Origin: JAAYVZ01 sp035384965
GTDB taxonomy: Bacteria; Acidobacteriota; Thermoanaerobaculia; Thermoanaerobaculales; Thermoanaerobaculaceae
Direction of reading: 5' to 3'
Assembly (NCBI GenBank): GCA_035384965.1
Contig: DAOOJE010000002.1
Location: forward strand, 176,134-240,133
Length of the DNA: 64,000 nucleotides
The notes under the pieces were generated by a model. It was not told where the DNA came from. It worked only from the letters and a program-made list of their open reading frames with translations, and did not search any database. Below are positions 24,801 to 32,709 of this stretch, in pieces. The stretch's first letter is position 1, and each line of letters opens with the position of its first letter. The position numbers and the translations under genes are program-made.

Positions 24801-26694
24801 GTTCGAGCCGCCCGTGAACCTGGCCAACCCGGACGGGCTGCGCGAGCTGCAGCGCCGGGTCGGGCGGCGGCGGCTGGTGCTGGTGGTCGGGTCGGACGTG
24901 CTGGCGCAGGCCAGTGCGTACGCCAGGCCGGAGAGCCCGATCTGGGACCTGCCGCACATCGTGGTGGTGCGGGAGGGCGCCTCGCCGGCCGGCTGGGAGC
25001 AGCGGGTCGGGCTGTTCCGCAAAGGGGTCTCCGTCGTCCTGGCGCCGCCGGCCGTGAGCGCGGTGTCCTCGACCTCGCTGCGGGCAGCGCTGGACCGCCA
25101 CGCCGAGCTCGATGCCCTGTGCCACCCGCTGGTGGCGCGGACGCTCGTCGAGCGGCGGCTGTACGTCAACTACCCGGCCAGCAAGCAGCCCGTCCCGCCC
25201 CCGGCCGAGCGCGCCGTGGTGCACGGCAGCGGCGCCCGGATGCCGGAGGAGCTGACGCCGTTGGCCAGCCGCGAGTACCACGACGCCGACAGCGGCAGTC
25301 GCGGGCGAAAGCTTTGCGTGTTGTCGGCGGTCGACCCCCCGCAGCCTCTCGCCGGCCTGGCCTGGCGCGAGGTGTCGGCGGCGGCGCTCCCGGTGGTGGC
25401 CGGCGATCCCCGGCTGGCGCGCGGCGGCGCCGGCGGGCTCGTGGGGCTGGGGGCGGTCGTGGAGGCGGTGGCTGCCAGCCCAGAGGGGCCGGATCCGGGT
25501 GTGCTCCAGACCCTGCTGTCGGAGGTCATGCAAAAGTGGCTCCACGGCGGGCTGCTGTTCGGGCTGGCGCCGGTGGTGTCGGAGACGCCGACCGTTCTTC
25601 GCCAGCAGCTCGGCCAGCTGGGGGCGAGTTGGCTGCGCGGTGGCGCCCCCGGCGACACCCTCGAGTGGGCGCTGCTGCGGCTCACCGAGCCGCTCGTCCT
25701 GCTGTGGGATCTCGAGGTGCTCATCCACCCGACGTACGTGGCCACGGCCCGCGTCGCCGACGCCCTCGCGGCGAGCCGCCAGGCGCTCGCCTCGTTCTTC
25801 GCCGGGCTGCGGCCGGGCCACGGCTTGCTGCACCTGCACGAGGAGCGGCTCAAGCGCAAGGTCGTGGACTGGGCGGTGCGCTTTCTGGCTTCCGAGCCGC
25901 CCGGGAGGCGATGGGCCGTGCTCGGCCTCGGGCGCCGCTTTTCCCGCGACATCGCCGGCAACACCCCCACCGTCGCCATCGACCTCGAGCGCTTCCTCAC
26001 CTGGCAGGGGTACGAGGGCGGCTACCAGCCGCGTGTCGGCAGCCTGCCGCTGCCGGAGCAAATGGCCGTGGCGCGCGAGCTGGGCCGGCAGGCGCTGCTG
26101 CTCGTGCCGGTGCTCGACAGCGTCGAGCCGGTCCTGCAGGTGGTGGCGGCCGGGCAGGCGGCCGGCATGCCGGTGCGCGACATCTTCATCGGCGTCACTG
26201 ACGCCGCAGTGCGGGCGACGCTCGAGCTGCGGGGCATCCGCCACCACTGCGAGGTGGTGGTGCCCGGCTGGCAGGGCCTGCTGCGGGAAAGCGCGATCAC
26301 GCCGTACCTCGGAGGGTGGTCGATCCTGGGCCGGGAGCCCTCGGAGTACGGCTCGCTGCTGCCGTCGCTCAACGACTGCCTGCCGTTCCACCACCCGCAC
26401 CATCTCGGTCTCGACGGCGAGGCGGCGCTGGACTTCTCGCGGCTGGCGCTGGAGCGCACGCGGCGGCTGCTCAAGGCGCTGGAAGAGACGTTCCGCGAGG
26501 CCGAGGGGCGGCTGCTGTCGGTCCGCGACCTCGGCGCCGTGGTGCGCAGTCCCCGCTGCCCGCCGCTCCAGCACGGCTTTCAGCCCTCGGCTGACCGCTT
26601 CCCCTCCGACCTGGTGGCGGAGGACCTCGAGGCGCTGGCTCGCCTCCACCCCGAGAGCCACAGCGCCCACCGCGAGCGCTGGAGGACGACGTGA
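21850..26694 (+). CDS. Giant HD - helical repeat - NadD-like nucleotidyltransferase fusion
   Basis: A 1614-residue soluble protein. An HD phosphohydrolase domain has the metal motif GGAIGHDLGKFG (His196-Asp197) and later His residues (THIWYQD, IATNHSCWD). Residues about 380-900 are helical repeats of HEAT/ARM type. Next comes a nucleotidyltransferase of the NadD/cytidylyltransferase fold: LVPGTFDPFTRAHET at about 921-935 replaces the usual GxFDPxHxGH, with His933 kept, and the second signature is SSTSLR at 1073-1078. The last 500 residues contain a Rossmann-like region (LGLGRRFSRDIAGNTP, LLLVPVLDSVEPVLQVV) of unknown role. It may make or break a nucleotide cofactor or second messenger. The ATG has no Shine-Dalgarno sequence but a TATAAT just upstream. 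The 3' end overlaps the next gene by 4 nt. Confidence 0.8.
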   Translation: MGSADPSGSVLFQRLQERGWRPAALDGWWERHSPARLDTALRLALDLEGLPCDDDALPVWRKALYPEVCRRLFPQSFPRPADDVVRVADLFIPLANAVVEEQARRGGPGIAQRLPFRPLRPEEIARWPSGEEYRRLLGYLEREGVLALLTMAQEWLGLSILDHVLGVTGVALHIGRQLVGKIPVDLPLLHGGAIGHDLGKFGCVGDEVRRIPRLHYYYTHIWYQDRGLGSLGHIATNHSCWDLEQVRLPIETLLLIYGDFRVKDWPGPDGTQKMQVISLADSFEAIAGKLENLDREKIRRYRGVYRKLRDLEEYLQYLGVDLNVPGIPNALPPRPVLPEGLDVLGVLAGTKRAHAAALATGRHISTLRRVLVTAHNLGVMERLRDLPALRALLEEARSFERWRDIRTYLAILGEYSPALSTEQKSLALDFFLELLEHRDDDIRYQAADRIGSLLASKEDFWRKDLPAGVELRPERTVLDELERVLALLDRAPKAAEEDMAPAERVLYAIPIIVRRLLTRAEEGLRQQAWQLIKKDFENRRRDRRPLVGLYVCEALEVAAPLLPPEERRELVWFVRSYMTHDITNTRLMAWRLLLVLARLSAADPELRAAVKECVEALTSRVSGRSLPAELYLMEELARLSDLPGVAQRCKELRKADRDPVREVFLRNLKSHVGWVEKKVNCDYLLAVARRRLEENRDPGAYFAHEVASHFANLLRVSRVEGTRFHAGDCLLALMPLMHATQRNEVAVELLRSLELDAEAITRYIPRFLGGVLASLPDQEFEEALSDIGANLQRGTEGLQRLLLQTVCWVLLSLDVKRLDETVHRRLVGMLLGALAESRLATANEAYAQMAQVLERLSRQRDDGRLQAFRQLASKKLFSLITHHPGDRVRFFLVASALNHLQRAVERSRRGARFPEHPSVALVPGTFDPFTRAHETIVAKALEYADEVLVQMDDYSWRKHALPRHLREELAWMALASTPRAFLAPFEPPVNLANPDGLRELQRRVGRRRLVLVVGSDVLAQASAYARPESPIWDLPHIVVVREGASPAGWEQRVGLFRKGVSVVLAPPAVSAVSSTSLRAALDRHAELDALCHPLVARTLVERRLYVNYPASKQPVPPPAERAVVHGSGARMPEELTPLASREYHDADSGSRGRKLCVLSAVDPPQPLAGLAWREVSAAALPVVAGDPRLARGGAGGLVGLGAVVEAVAASPEGPDPGVLQTLLSEVMQKWLHGGLLFGLAPVVSETPTVLRQQLGQLGASWLRGGAPGDTLEWALLRLTEPLVLLWDLEVLIHPTYVATARVADALAASRQALASFFAGLRPGHGLLHLHEERLKRKVVDWAVRFLASEPPGRRWAVLGLGRRFSRDIAGNTPTVAIDLERFLTWQGYEGGYQPRVGSLPLPEQMAVARELGRQALLLVPVLDSVEPVLQVVAAGQAAGMPVRDIFIGVTDAAVRATLELRGIRHHCEVVVPGWQGLLRESAITPYLGGWSILGREPSEYGSLLPSLNDCLPFHHPHHLGLDGEAALDFSRLALERTRRLLKALEETFREAEGRLLSVRDLGAVVRSPRCPPLQHGFQPSADRFPSDLVAEDLEALARLHPESHSAHRERWRTT

Positions 26695-27920
26695 CGCTGT
26701 TTGGCAACGGGCGGATCGCCCTTGCTGGCGACGCCGCCACGGCAGGAAAGCTGGGCTGGGGGCGCAGGAAGCGCTCGGCCAGCGACCCGGTGGCGGTGCT
26801 GACCCCGCGCCAGGGCAATCCCGCGCGCGAGCCGTGGGTCTGCCCGCCGTGGCTGGACCCGCGAGCGGGCGTGGCATCGCTGTGGCGCCGGGGCCGGGGC
26901 GGGTGGACGTACCTGTCGGAGCCCCCCGGTGTGCTCCGCGAGCTGTCGGCCCTGGCGGCGCCGCCCCCGGCGGCGTGGCGCATCGGCGTGATCGGCCTCG
27001 GGCGCGTCGGCGGCGTGGCAGCCGCCACCGTGGCCGCCATGACGGTGAGGCAGTCGCGCGTGCGCGAGCTGCTCATCCACGACGTGGACGCCGCCAACCT
27101 CGAGCGCTGGCGGCTGGAACTCGGCTCGGTCGGGCTCTGGCGGGGCCGCGAGGCGCTGCCGGCCGTGCGCGTCGCCGGCGCCGAAGAGCTGTTTCGGGAG
27201 TGCGACGCGGTCCTTTTCGTGGCCACCCAGGCGGTGCCGCCGCTCGGGGTGCAGGGGGACGTGCGGCTCGTCCAGCTCGCCCCCAACCGGGCCATCCTCA
27301 GGACCTACCTCGACCACGCCGCGGCGGCGAACTTCGCCGGACTGCTGCTTGTGGTTTCCGACCCGGTCGACTGGCTGGCGCAGGCGGCGTTCGTCGACAG
27401 CAACACCAGCCCGGGCGGCGCCTTTTCGGGCGCCGGGCTGCCGCCGGAACGCATTGCCGGGCTCGGGCTCGGGGTGATGTGGGCGCGGGCGCTGGCGGCG
27501 GCCCGGGAGGCGGGGAGCGAGGCGCGGGTGCGGGCGAGCGGCGGGGCGTACGGGCCGCACAGCGTGGACGTCCTGGCGTTCGATGACCTCCGCCGCCCCG
27601 ACTCCGAGCTTTCGGCCTGCATGACCGAGGCTGCCCGCCGCTGCAACTACCGGGTGCGCAGCCTCGGCTTCCTGCCGTACGTCGGGCCGGGCGTCTCGTC
27701 GGTGGCCCTCACGCTCCCGCGCCTGCTCGCGGGACGCCAGGTGGCCGCGGCGGCGCTCGTGGACGGCGTTTACCTCGGCTGCCCGTGCCGGCTGGAGTGG
27801 GGGGTCTACCCGGCTGCCCTGCGGCTCGGCCGCGAGGTCCGGGAGGCGGTTGCCGGTCTGCACCGGCGGCTGCAGGAGCAGGCCCCCGAGCTGGGGCTGT
27901 GGCCGCCCGCACTTCGTTGA
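26691..27920 (+). CDS. Lactate/malate-dehydrogenase-like Rossmann protein
   Basis: A 409-residue protein. After about 95 residues of N-terminal extension there is a dinucleotide-binding motif IGVIGLGRVGGVAA near residues 98-108. Features of the LDH/MDH superfamily follow: DPVDWL in place of NPVD, an Arg-containing helix after GLPPERIAGLGLG, and GPHS with His290 where the catalytic GEHG His is expected. It may be an NAD(P)-dependent oxidoreductase with an unknown substrate, or a cofactor-binding partner. The GTG start overlaps the upstream TGA (GTGA), so it is translated together with the giant HD/NadD-like protein. The stop overlaps the -35 of the next promoter. Confidence 0.78.
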   Translation: MTLFGNGRIALAGDAATAGKLGWGRRKRSASDPVAVLTPRQGNPAREPWVCPPWLDPRAGVASLWRRGRGGWTYLSEPPGVLRELSALAAPPPAAWRIGVIGLGRVGGVAAATVAAMTVRQSRVRELLIHDVDAANLERWRLELGSVGLWRGREALPAVRVAGAEELFRECDAVLFVATQAVPPLGVQGDVRLVQLAPNRAILRTYLDHAAAANFAGLLLVVSDPVDWLAQAAFVDSNTSPGGAFSGAGLPPERIAGLGLGVMWARALAAAREAGSEARVRASGGAYGPHSVDVLAFDDLRRPDSELSACMTEAARRCNYRVRSLGFLPYVGPGVSSVALTLPRLLAGRQVAAAALVDGVYLGCPCRLEWGVYPAALRLGREVREAVAGLHRRLQEQAPELGLWPPALR

Positions 27921-27945
27921 CAGCCTCCCCCCCCTGACCTAGGCT
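27917..27945 (+). promoter_or_regulatory. Sigma70-type promoter for Ser/Thr kinase
   Basis: TTGACA (27917-27922), 17-bp spacer, TAGGCT (27940-27945). The -35 is consensus and overlaps the stop codon of the dehydrogenase-like gene. Transcription should begin near 27952, about 30 nt before the kinase start. Confidence 0.6.
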
Positions 27946-27982
27946 AGCGGCAGGGCCGGCGTGGCCTCGAAAGGCTGTGGCG

Positions 27983-30900
27983 GTGGCAACTCCCTTTCCG
28001 CTGTTCGAGGGAAAGTACGAGATCATCACCAAGCTCAAGGAGGGCGGGATGGGCGCGGTCTACAAGGTGCGCCACCGCCTGCTGGACGAGGTCCGCGTCA
28101 TCAAGCTCATCCGGCCCCAGCTCGAGTCCGACGAGGCGATCCGCGCCCGCTTCTTGCGCGAGGCCCGAACCGCGGTCCGGCTCCGCCACCCCAACATCGC
28201 GCAGTTCTACGACTTTTCCATGGACGACGAGGGCAATGCCTTCATCGTCATGGAGTTCATCGAAGGCATCACGCTCGAGGAGCTGCTCGCCAAGGTCGGG
28301 ACGCCGCCGCTGCCGCTGGCGCTCGAGGTCGCCGAGCAGTCGCTGCGCCCGATCGGCTACCTCCACCGGCGCAACACCATCCACCGCGACATCTCGCCCG
28401 ACAACCTGATGCTGTCGCGCAACGACGAGGGGTTCCCGCTCGTCAAGCTCATCGATCTCGGGATCGCCAAGGTCCTGGAGGAGGAGGGCCACAGCCAGAT
28501 CACGCGCCGCGGGCTGACCGGCACGGGGATGTTCCTGGGCAAGGTGCGCTACGCCTCGCCGGAGCAGTTCCACGCCCAGGAGGGCGTCAGCATGGACGCC
28601 CGCTCTGACCTCTACTCGTTCGGTCTCGTGCTGTACGAGCTGCTCACCGGCATGCACCCGATCCGCGGCTCGAGCGTGCCGTCGTTCATTGCCGGCCACC
28701 TGTTCCACCCGCCGGTGCCGTTTGTCGAGTCCGACCCCGAGGGGCGCATCCCCGAGGACCTGCGGGCGGTGGTGCTGCGGGCGCTGGCCAAGAGCCCCGA
28801 CGCGCGCTTTCCCTCGGCCGAGGCGTTCATGCAGGCGCTCGCGCCGATCAAGGCGCGCTTCCCCCTCAGCCCCGAGGACGCTGCCGTCACCCTCGACGGC
28901 ATCACGGCCGTTTTTACCCAGAAGACCCAGGTAGAGCCCCTCGGCAGCACGCAGGCCCGACTCGATCGCCAGTTCGGGATCGCGCCGACGCCGCCCCCGG
29001 TTTCGACGCCGGGCGGAGGGAACCTCATCGGCACCCTGGGAACCCCGCCGGTGCCGCAGCCGCCGCCCTCACTGCCGCCCCTGCCGCCGCCCGTCCCGGG
29101 GCAAGAGGACACGAGCCCGCTCTCAGTCCGTGCAGAGCCGGCCGAGGCGACGCCGGCGGGCCCGCCGGACGCGGCCAACGGGGTCGAACAGACGCGAGTG
29201 TTGTCGGTTCCCGGGGCGAGCGCGGCGCGCGCCGCAAAGCTCGTGGAGGCGGCGCGGGAACTCGTGGAGCAGGGCCGCTGGGGCGAGGCGCTCGAGCGCC
29301 TCACCACCGCCTCGAGCCTCGATTCCGAGAACGCCGAGGTGCGGCAGCTGCGGGAGCGGGCCGAACAGGCCCTGGCCGCCGAGGCGGAGCGCGCCCGCCG
29401 CGCCGCCGCTCTCGCCGTCCATGCACGGCGGGTCGAGGATCTCCTGGAGGCCGGGCAGCTTGAGCAGGCGAGGCAGGGGCTCGAGACGGCGCTGTCGGAG
29501 GTCGGACGGGACGAGGCTTTGGATGCCTTGCTCGAGCGGCTTGCCGCCGCCGAAGCCGCGCAGGTGAGGGGGCTGTGCCGGCAGGCCGAGTCCGCTCTTG
29601 CCGGGAACGCGCCCGAGGAGGCCGTGGCCGCGGTCCAGCAGGCGATTGCGCTGCGCCCCGACGACGAGGGACTGCGCGAGCTTCTCCACCGGGCCGAGGC
29701 CGCTGTCGAGCGCGGGCGGCGGGTGCGGGTGTGGCTGCCCGAAATCGAGGCGGCGCTCGACGGGAACGAACTCCGAACCGCCCGCATCGCTCTCGGCCAG
29801 GCGGTCGAGGAGGTGGGCGCCGACCCGGCGCTGGTGGCGCTCGGCGAGCGGCTGGAGGCTCTCGAGGCGGCCGAGGTGGAGGGGCTGCGCAGGCGCGCCG
29901 CGACCGCGCTCGACGGCGGGGACGCTGACACGGCGGCCGCGGCGGTCGGGGAGGCGCTGGCCTTCCGGCCCGATGACGGCGACCTGCTCGCGCTCGGCCG
30001 TCGCGTCGAGGAGCTGCGCGAGAGCGAGCGGCGGGCGGCCGAGGAGCGGCGGCTCGCTGAGGAGCGGCGCGCCGCGGAGGAGCGCCTGGCTGCCGAGCGG
30101 GCTGCGGCCGTTGCGGCGATCCGGCGGGCGCTCGGGGGCGGCGACCTCGCTTCCGCCGCCGAGGCGGCGCACCAGGCGCGGGCGGGGTACGGCGAGTGGG
30201 CCGAGCTGGAGGCGGCCGAGCAGGAGCTGGCGCAGGCTGTCCTTCGGCAGCGCTTCGAGGCGACCTCCGCGCTCCTCGTGGAAGCCGAGCGGCTGGCGGG
30301 CACGCACGAGTTCGAGGCGGCCGAGGCCAGGCTCCAGGAGGCGGAGGTGCTGTCTCCCGCCGACGAGCGGGTCCTGCAGGCGCTCGTCGAGGTGCGCGCC
30401 GCGGCGCGGCGGTTCCGCGAGGAGCAGGAGCGAGAGCGTGCCGTCGCCGCGGATGTGGAAGCCGTGGGCCGGGCCATCGAGGCCGGGGCGCTGGAAGAGG
30501 CCGCCGAGCAATACGATGCCCTTCTTCGCAAGCACGGCGAGCGGCCGGAGTGCGCGGAGCTGCGCCGCCGCCTGCGCGAGGCGCGCCGGGCCGAGGAAGC
30601 GCGCCGGGCGGCCGAGCGCAAGGCAGCCCGCGCTGCCCGGCGGCAGGAGCCCCCCGGCCTCGACGAAGGCCGCACCCTCAGGATTGTGACCGAGGCAGCG
30701 GCCGAGCCGCCCCTGCCCGAGCCGCCCCCGGCTGCACCGCCTGCGCCCGAGCCGCCTGTGCCCCAGCCGCCTCGGCCGGAGCCGCTTCCGCCCGTGCCGC
30801 CTGCGGCCGACCTCGAGCGCGCCCCGACCCGGCCGTTCGAGATGCCGGCCGCCGCCGCGGCCCCCGCACAGCCGGAAGCCCCGGCCGTGCGGCCGGCGCG

Positions 30901-31333
30901 GCGGCGCTGGCCGCTTTGGGTCGGGCTCGCCAGCGCCGTGGCCGCCGCCGCCGTGCTGGTCGTGGCGGTGCGCAAGCCGGGCCCCGAGATCGCGCCTCGC
31001 CCCACCCCGGCCCAGGCGCGCGCCACCCCTCCCCCCGCGACACCGGCCGCGGCAGCGGAAGGGATCCTGATCGTCACAGCGGCGCCGTGGGGCGAGGTCG
31101 TCTCGATCGAGAGCGAGGCCGGCGCATCCGCTGTCACCGGCGCGCCTCGCGCCACGCCCGTGCGCCTCGTGCTGCCGGCCGGCCGCTACACCGTCGCGGC
31201 GCGCGACCCGGCCTCGGGACGGACCGTGAAGCGGTCGGTGGAGGTGACGGCGGGCCGGGCGGTGAGGATCGTGCTCGAGGTCGGGCCGGTGAGCGCCGAC
31301 GAGCTGCTGCAGCGCTTCGGGTGGTCGAGATGA
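27983..31333 (+). CDS. Ser/Thr protein kinase with helical repeats, TM helix and PEGA domain
   Basis: An 1116-residue Hanks-type kinase. The kinase domain covers about residues 8-270: glycine loop KEGGMGAVYK, ATP lysine in RVIKLIRP (Lys41), catalytic IHRDISPDNLML (Asp136), DLGIAK in place of DFG, and YASPEQF. A Pro-rich linker follows, then about 500 residues of Ala/Glu/Arg-rich TPR-like helices with repeats of the LALRPDD type. Another Pro-rich linker leads to one transmembrane helix at about 975-996 (WPLWVGLASAVAAAAVLVV). A C-terminal PEGA domain (TPVRLVLPAGRYTVAARDP) would be extracytoplasmic. The kinase therefore faces the cytoplasm. The GTG at 27983 is chosen because AAAGG lies 8 nt upstream; GTG at 27977 is the alternative. 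The next gene overlaps by ATGA. Confidence 0.9.
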   Translation: MATPFPLFEGKYEIITKLKEGGMGAVYKVRHRLLDEVRVIKLIRPQLESDEAIRARFLREARTAVRLRHPNIAQFYDFSMDDEGNAFIVMEFIEGITLEELLAKVGTPPLPLALEVAEQSLRPIGYLHRRNTIHRDISPDNLMLSRNDEGFPLVKLIDLGIAKVLEEEGHSQITRRGLTGTGMFLGKVRYASPEQFHAQEGVSMDARSDLYSFGLVLYELLTGMHPIRGSSVPSFIAGHLFHPPVPFVESDPEGRIPEDLRAVVLRALAKSPDARFPSAEAFMQALAPIKARFPLSPEDAAVTLDGITAVFTQKTQVEPLGSTQARLDRQFGIAPTPPPVSTPGGGNLIGTLGTPPVPQPPPSLPPLPPPVPGQEDTSPLSVRAEPAEATPAGPPDAANGVEQTRVLSVPGASAARAAKLVEAARELVEQGRWGEALERLTTASSLDSENAEVRQLRERAEQALAAEAERARRAAALAVHARRVEDLLEAGQLEQARQGLETALSEVGRDEALDALLERLAAAEAAQVRGLCRQAESALAGNAPEEAVAAVQQAIALRPDDEGLRELLHRAEAAVERGRRVRVWLPEIEAALDGNELRTARIALGQAVEEVGADPALVALGERLEALEAAEVEGLRRRAATALDGGDADTAAAAVGEALAFRPDDGDLLALGRRVEELRESERRAAEERRLAEERRAAEERLAAERAAAVAAIRRALGGGDLASAAEAAHQARAGYGEWAELEAAEQELAQAVLRQRFEATSALLVEAERLAGTHEFEAAEARLQEAEVLSPADERVLQALVEVRAAARRFREEQERERAVAADVEAVGRAIEAGALEEAAEQYDALLRKHGERPECAELRRRLREARRAEEARRAAERKAARAARRQEPPGLDEGRTLRIVTEAAAEPPLPEPPPAAPPAPEPPVPQPPRPEPLPPVPPAADLERAPTRPFEMPAAAAAPAQPEAPAVRPARRRWPLWVGLASAVAAAAVLVVAVRKPGPEIAPRPTPAQARATPPPATPAAAAEGILIVTAAPWGEVVSIESEAGASAVTGAPRATPVRLVLPAGRYTVAARDPASGRTVKRSVEVTAGRAVRIVLEVGPVSADELLQRFGWSR

Positions 31334-32667
31334 GCTGGCGCTGGCGTGCCGCGGTGGCCGCGGCCTGCGTGCTGTGGGCGGGGGTGGCGCTGGCGGACTA
31401 CAAGAAGGCGTACGCCGACGCGCTCGCCGCCGCCCGCTCCGAGGACTGGAAGCAGGTCGTGGCGTTGCTGCGCCAGGCCATCGCCGAGCGCCCCACGGAA
31501 GGCGAGCGGATCAGGCTGTACGGGACCCGGTTCGAGATTTACCTGCCGCACTTTTACCTCGGGCAGGCGCTGGCCAACAGCGGCGACTGCGCGGGCGCCC
31601 TCGAGGAGCTGCGGATCTCGGAGGAGCAGGGGGCGATCAGGAGCACGGACAGGTACGCCGAGCTGCAGAGGCTTCGCAGCCGCTGCCAGCGCGCCTTGCC
31701 GGAGCCGACCCGGCCAGTGGCGCCGCCGACGCCGTACCTGGGAACCGAGACGCGGCGCGCCGAAACCGAAATCGAGCGGGCGTCGGAGCTCGAGAAGGCC
31801 GTGGCCGAGCTGCGGCGGAGCGCGGCAGCCGTGTTCCAGGAGCGGCCGGCGCTCGGGGCTCGGGCCAGCCACGCCGCCAACACGCTCGGCAGCGCCCGCA
31901 ACGCTCTCATCCGTGGAAAGGCGGGGGCGTCGGCCGCCGAACTGGTCCAGGCCGCCGCCCTCGCCGGCGAGGCGGCCCGCGAGCTGGAGGCGGTGCAGGC
32001 GGAGGTGGCCGCCCGCCAAGACGAGCTGCGGCAGGTGGCGGCGGCGGACCAGGTGCGGCTGCAGGCGGCCCGGCAGGAACTCGCGAACGCCCTCAAGGCC
32101 ACGGAAAACGTGGGCGCCGGGGCGGCCGCCGCGCGGCCCGAGGTCAGGCAGGCGCTGGAGACGTTCCAGCGCGCCAGGGCGCGCGCCGCAGGGCTGGGGA
32201 CGAACGCCAGCGCTGACGAGCTTCAGGCCGCAAAGGCCGAACTGCTGAACGCGGAAAAGAGCCTGCGCGAGCGGCTCGCCGCTGCGGCGCAGGGCCTCGA
32301 CCAGCCGGTCCCGTCCTCGCCGCCCGCCACCCCGCCGGCGACTCCGGCAGCGCAGCCAACCGCATCCGCCACCGCCCCGCCGCTCGTGCGGCAGGCGGCC
32401 GAGCGGTACCTTGCCGCCGACTACCAGGGAGTCCTCGACCGGCTGGCCTCCGCTTCCCTGGCCGAGCCGCGCGCCGGGGCGGTAGCCGCCCTGCTGCGTG
32501 CGGCTGCCGCGTGGGCGCTCTTCGTCGAGGAAGGCGAGACCGGCCAGGCCCGGCTGCGAGCCGCCGAGGCCGACATCCGGGCCTGCCGCCGTCTCGACCC
32601 GTCGATCGTGCCCGACCCGCGCTTCTTCCCTCCCGGTTTCGTGGAACTGTTCGGGCGCACCCGCTAG
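31330..32667 (+). CDS. Exported TPR/coiled-coil protein coupled to the kinase
   Basis: A 445-residue protein with signal peptide MSWRWRAAVAAACVLWAGVALA. A TPR-like unit at about residues 24-110 contains IRLYGTRFEIYLPHFYLG and LEELRISEEQGAI. A long Ala/Glu/Arg coiled coil follows at about 140-320, then a Pro/Thr linker and a final TPR-like helix pair. The ATG overlaps the kinase stop (ATGA), so both are made together; it is probably a periplasmic partner of the PEGA part of the kinase. The same TPR unit occurs in the protein at 34141-34980. No enzymatic motif is present. Confidence 0.8.
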   Translation: MSWRWRAAVAAACVLWAGVALADYKKAYADALAAARSEDWKQVVALLRQAIAERPTEGERIRLYGTRFEIYLPHFYLGQALANSGDCAGALEELRISEEQGAIRSTDRYAELQRLRSRCQRALPEPTRPVAPPTPYLGTETRRAETEIERASELEKAVAELRRSAAAVFQERPALGARASHAANTLGSARNALIRGKAGASAAELVQAAALAGEAARELEAVQAEVAARQDELRQVAAADQVRLQAARQELANALKATENVGAGAAAARPEVRQALETFQRARARAAGLGTNASADELQAAKAELLNAEKSLRERLAAAAQGLDQPVPSSPPATPPATPAAQPTASATAPPLVRQAAERYLAADYQGVLDRLASASLAEPRAGAVAALLRAAAAWALFVEEGETGQARLRAAEADIRACRRLDPSIVPDPRFFPPGFVELFGRTR

Positions 32668-32709
32668 CCGGGGCGCGGGCCGGGGTGTCGCGCTGCGTGC
32701 GCGGAGGCG

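Noticed and set aside
21946..26877. A 1643-codon open frame on the minus strand
   Set aside because: Antisense shadow of the HD/NadD-like fusion. The product is low-complexity His/Arg/Gln-rich, with no recognisable motif.
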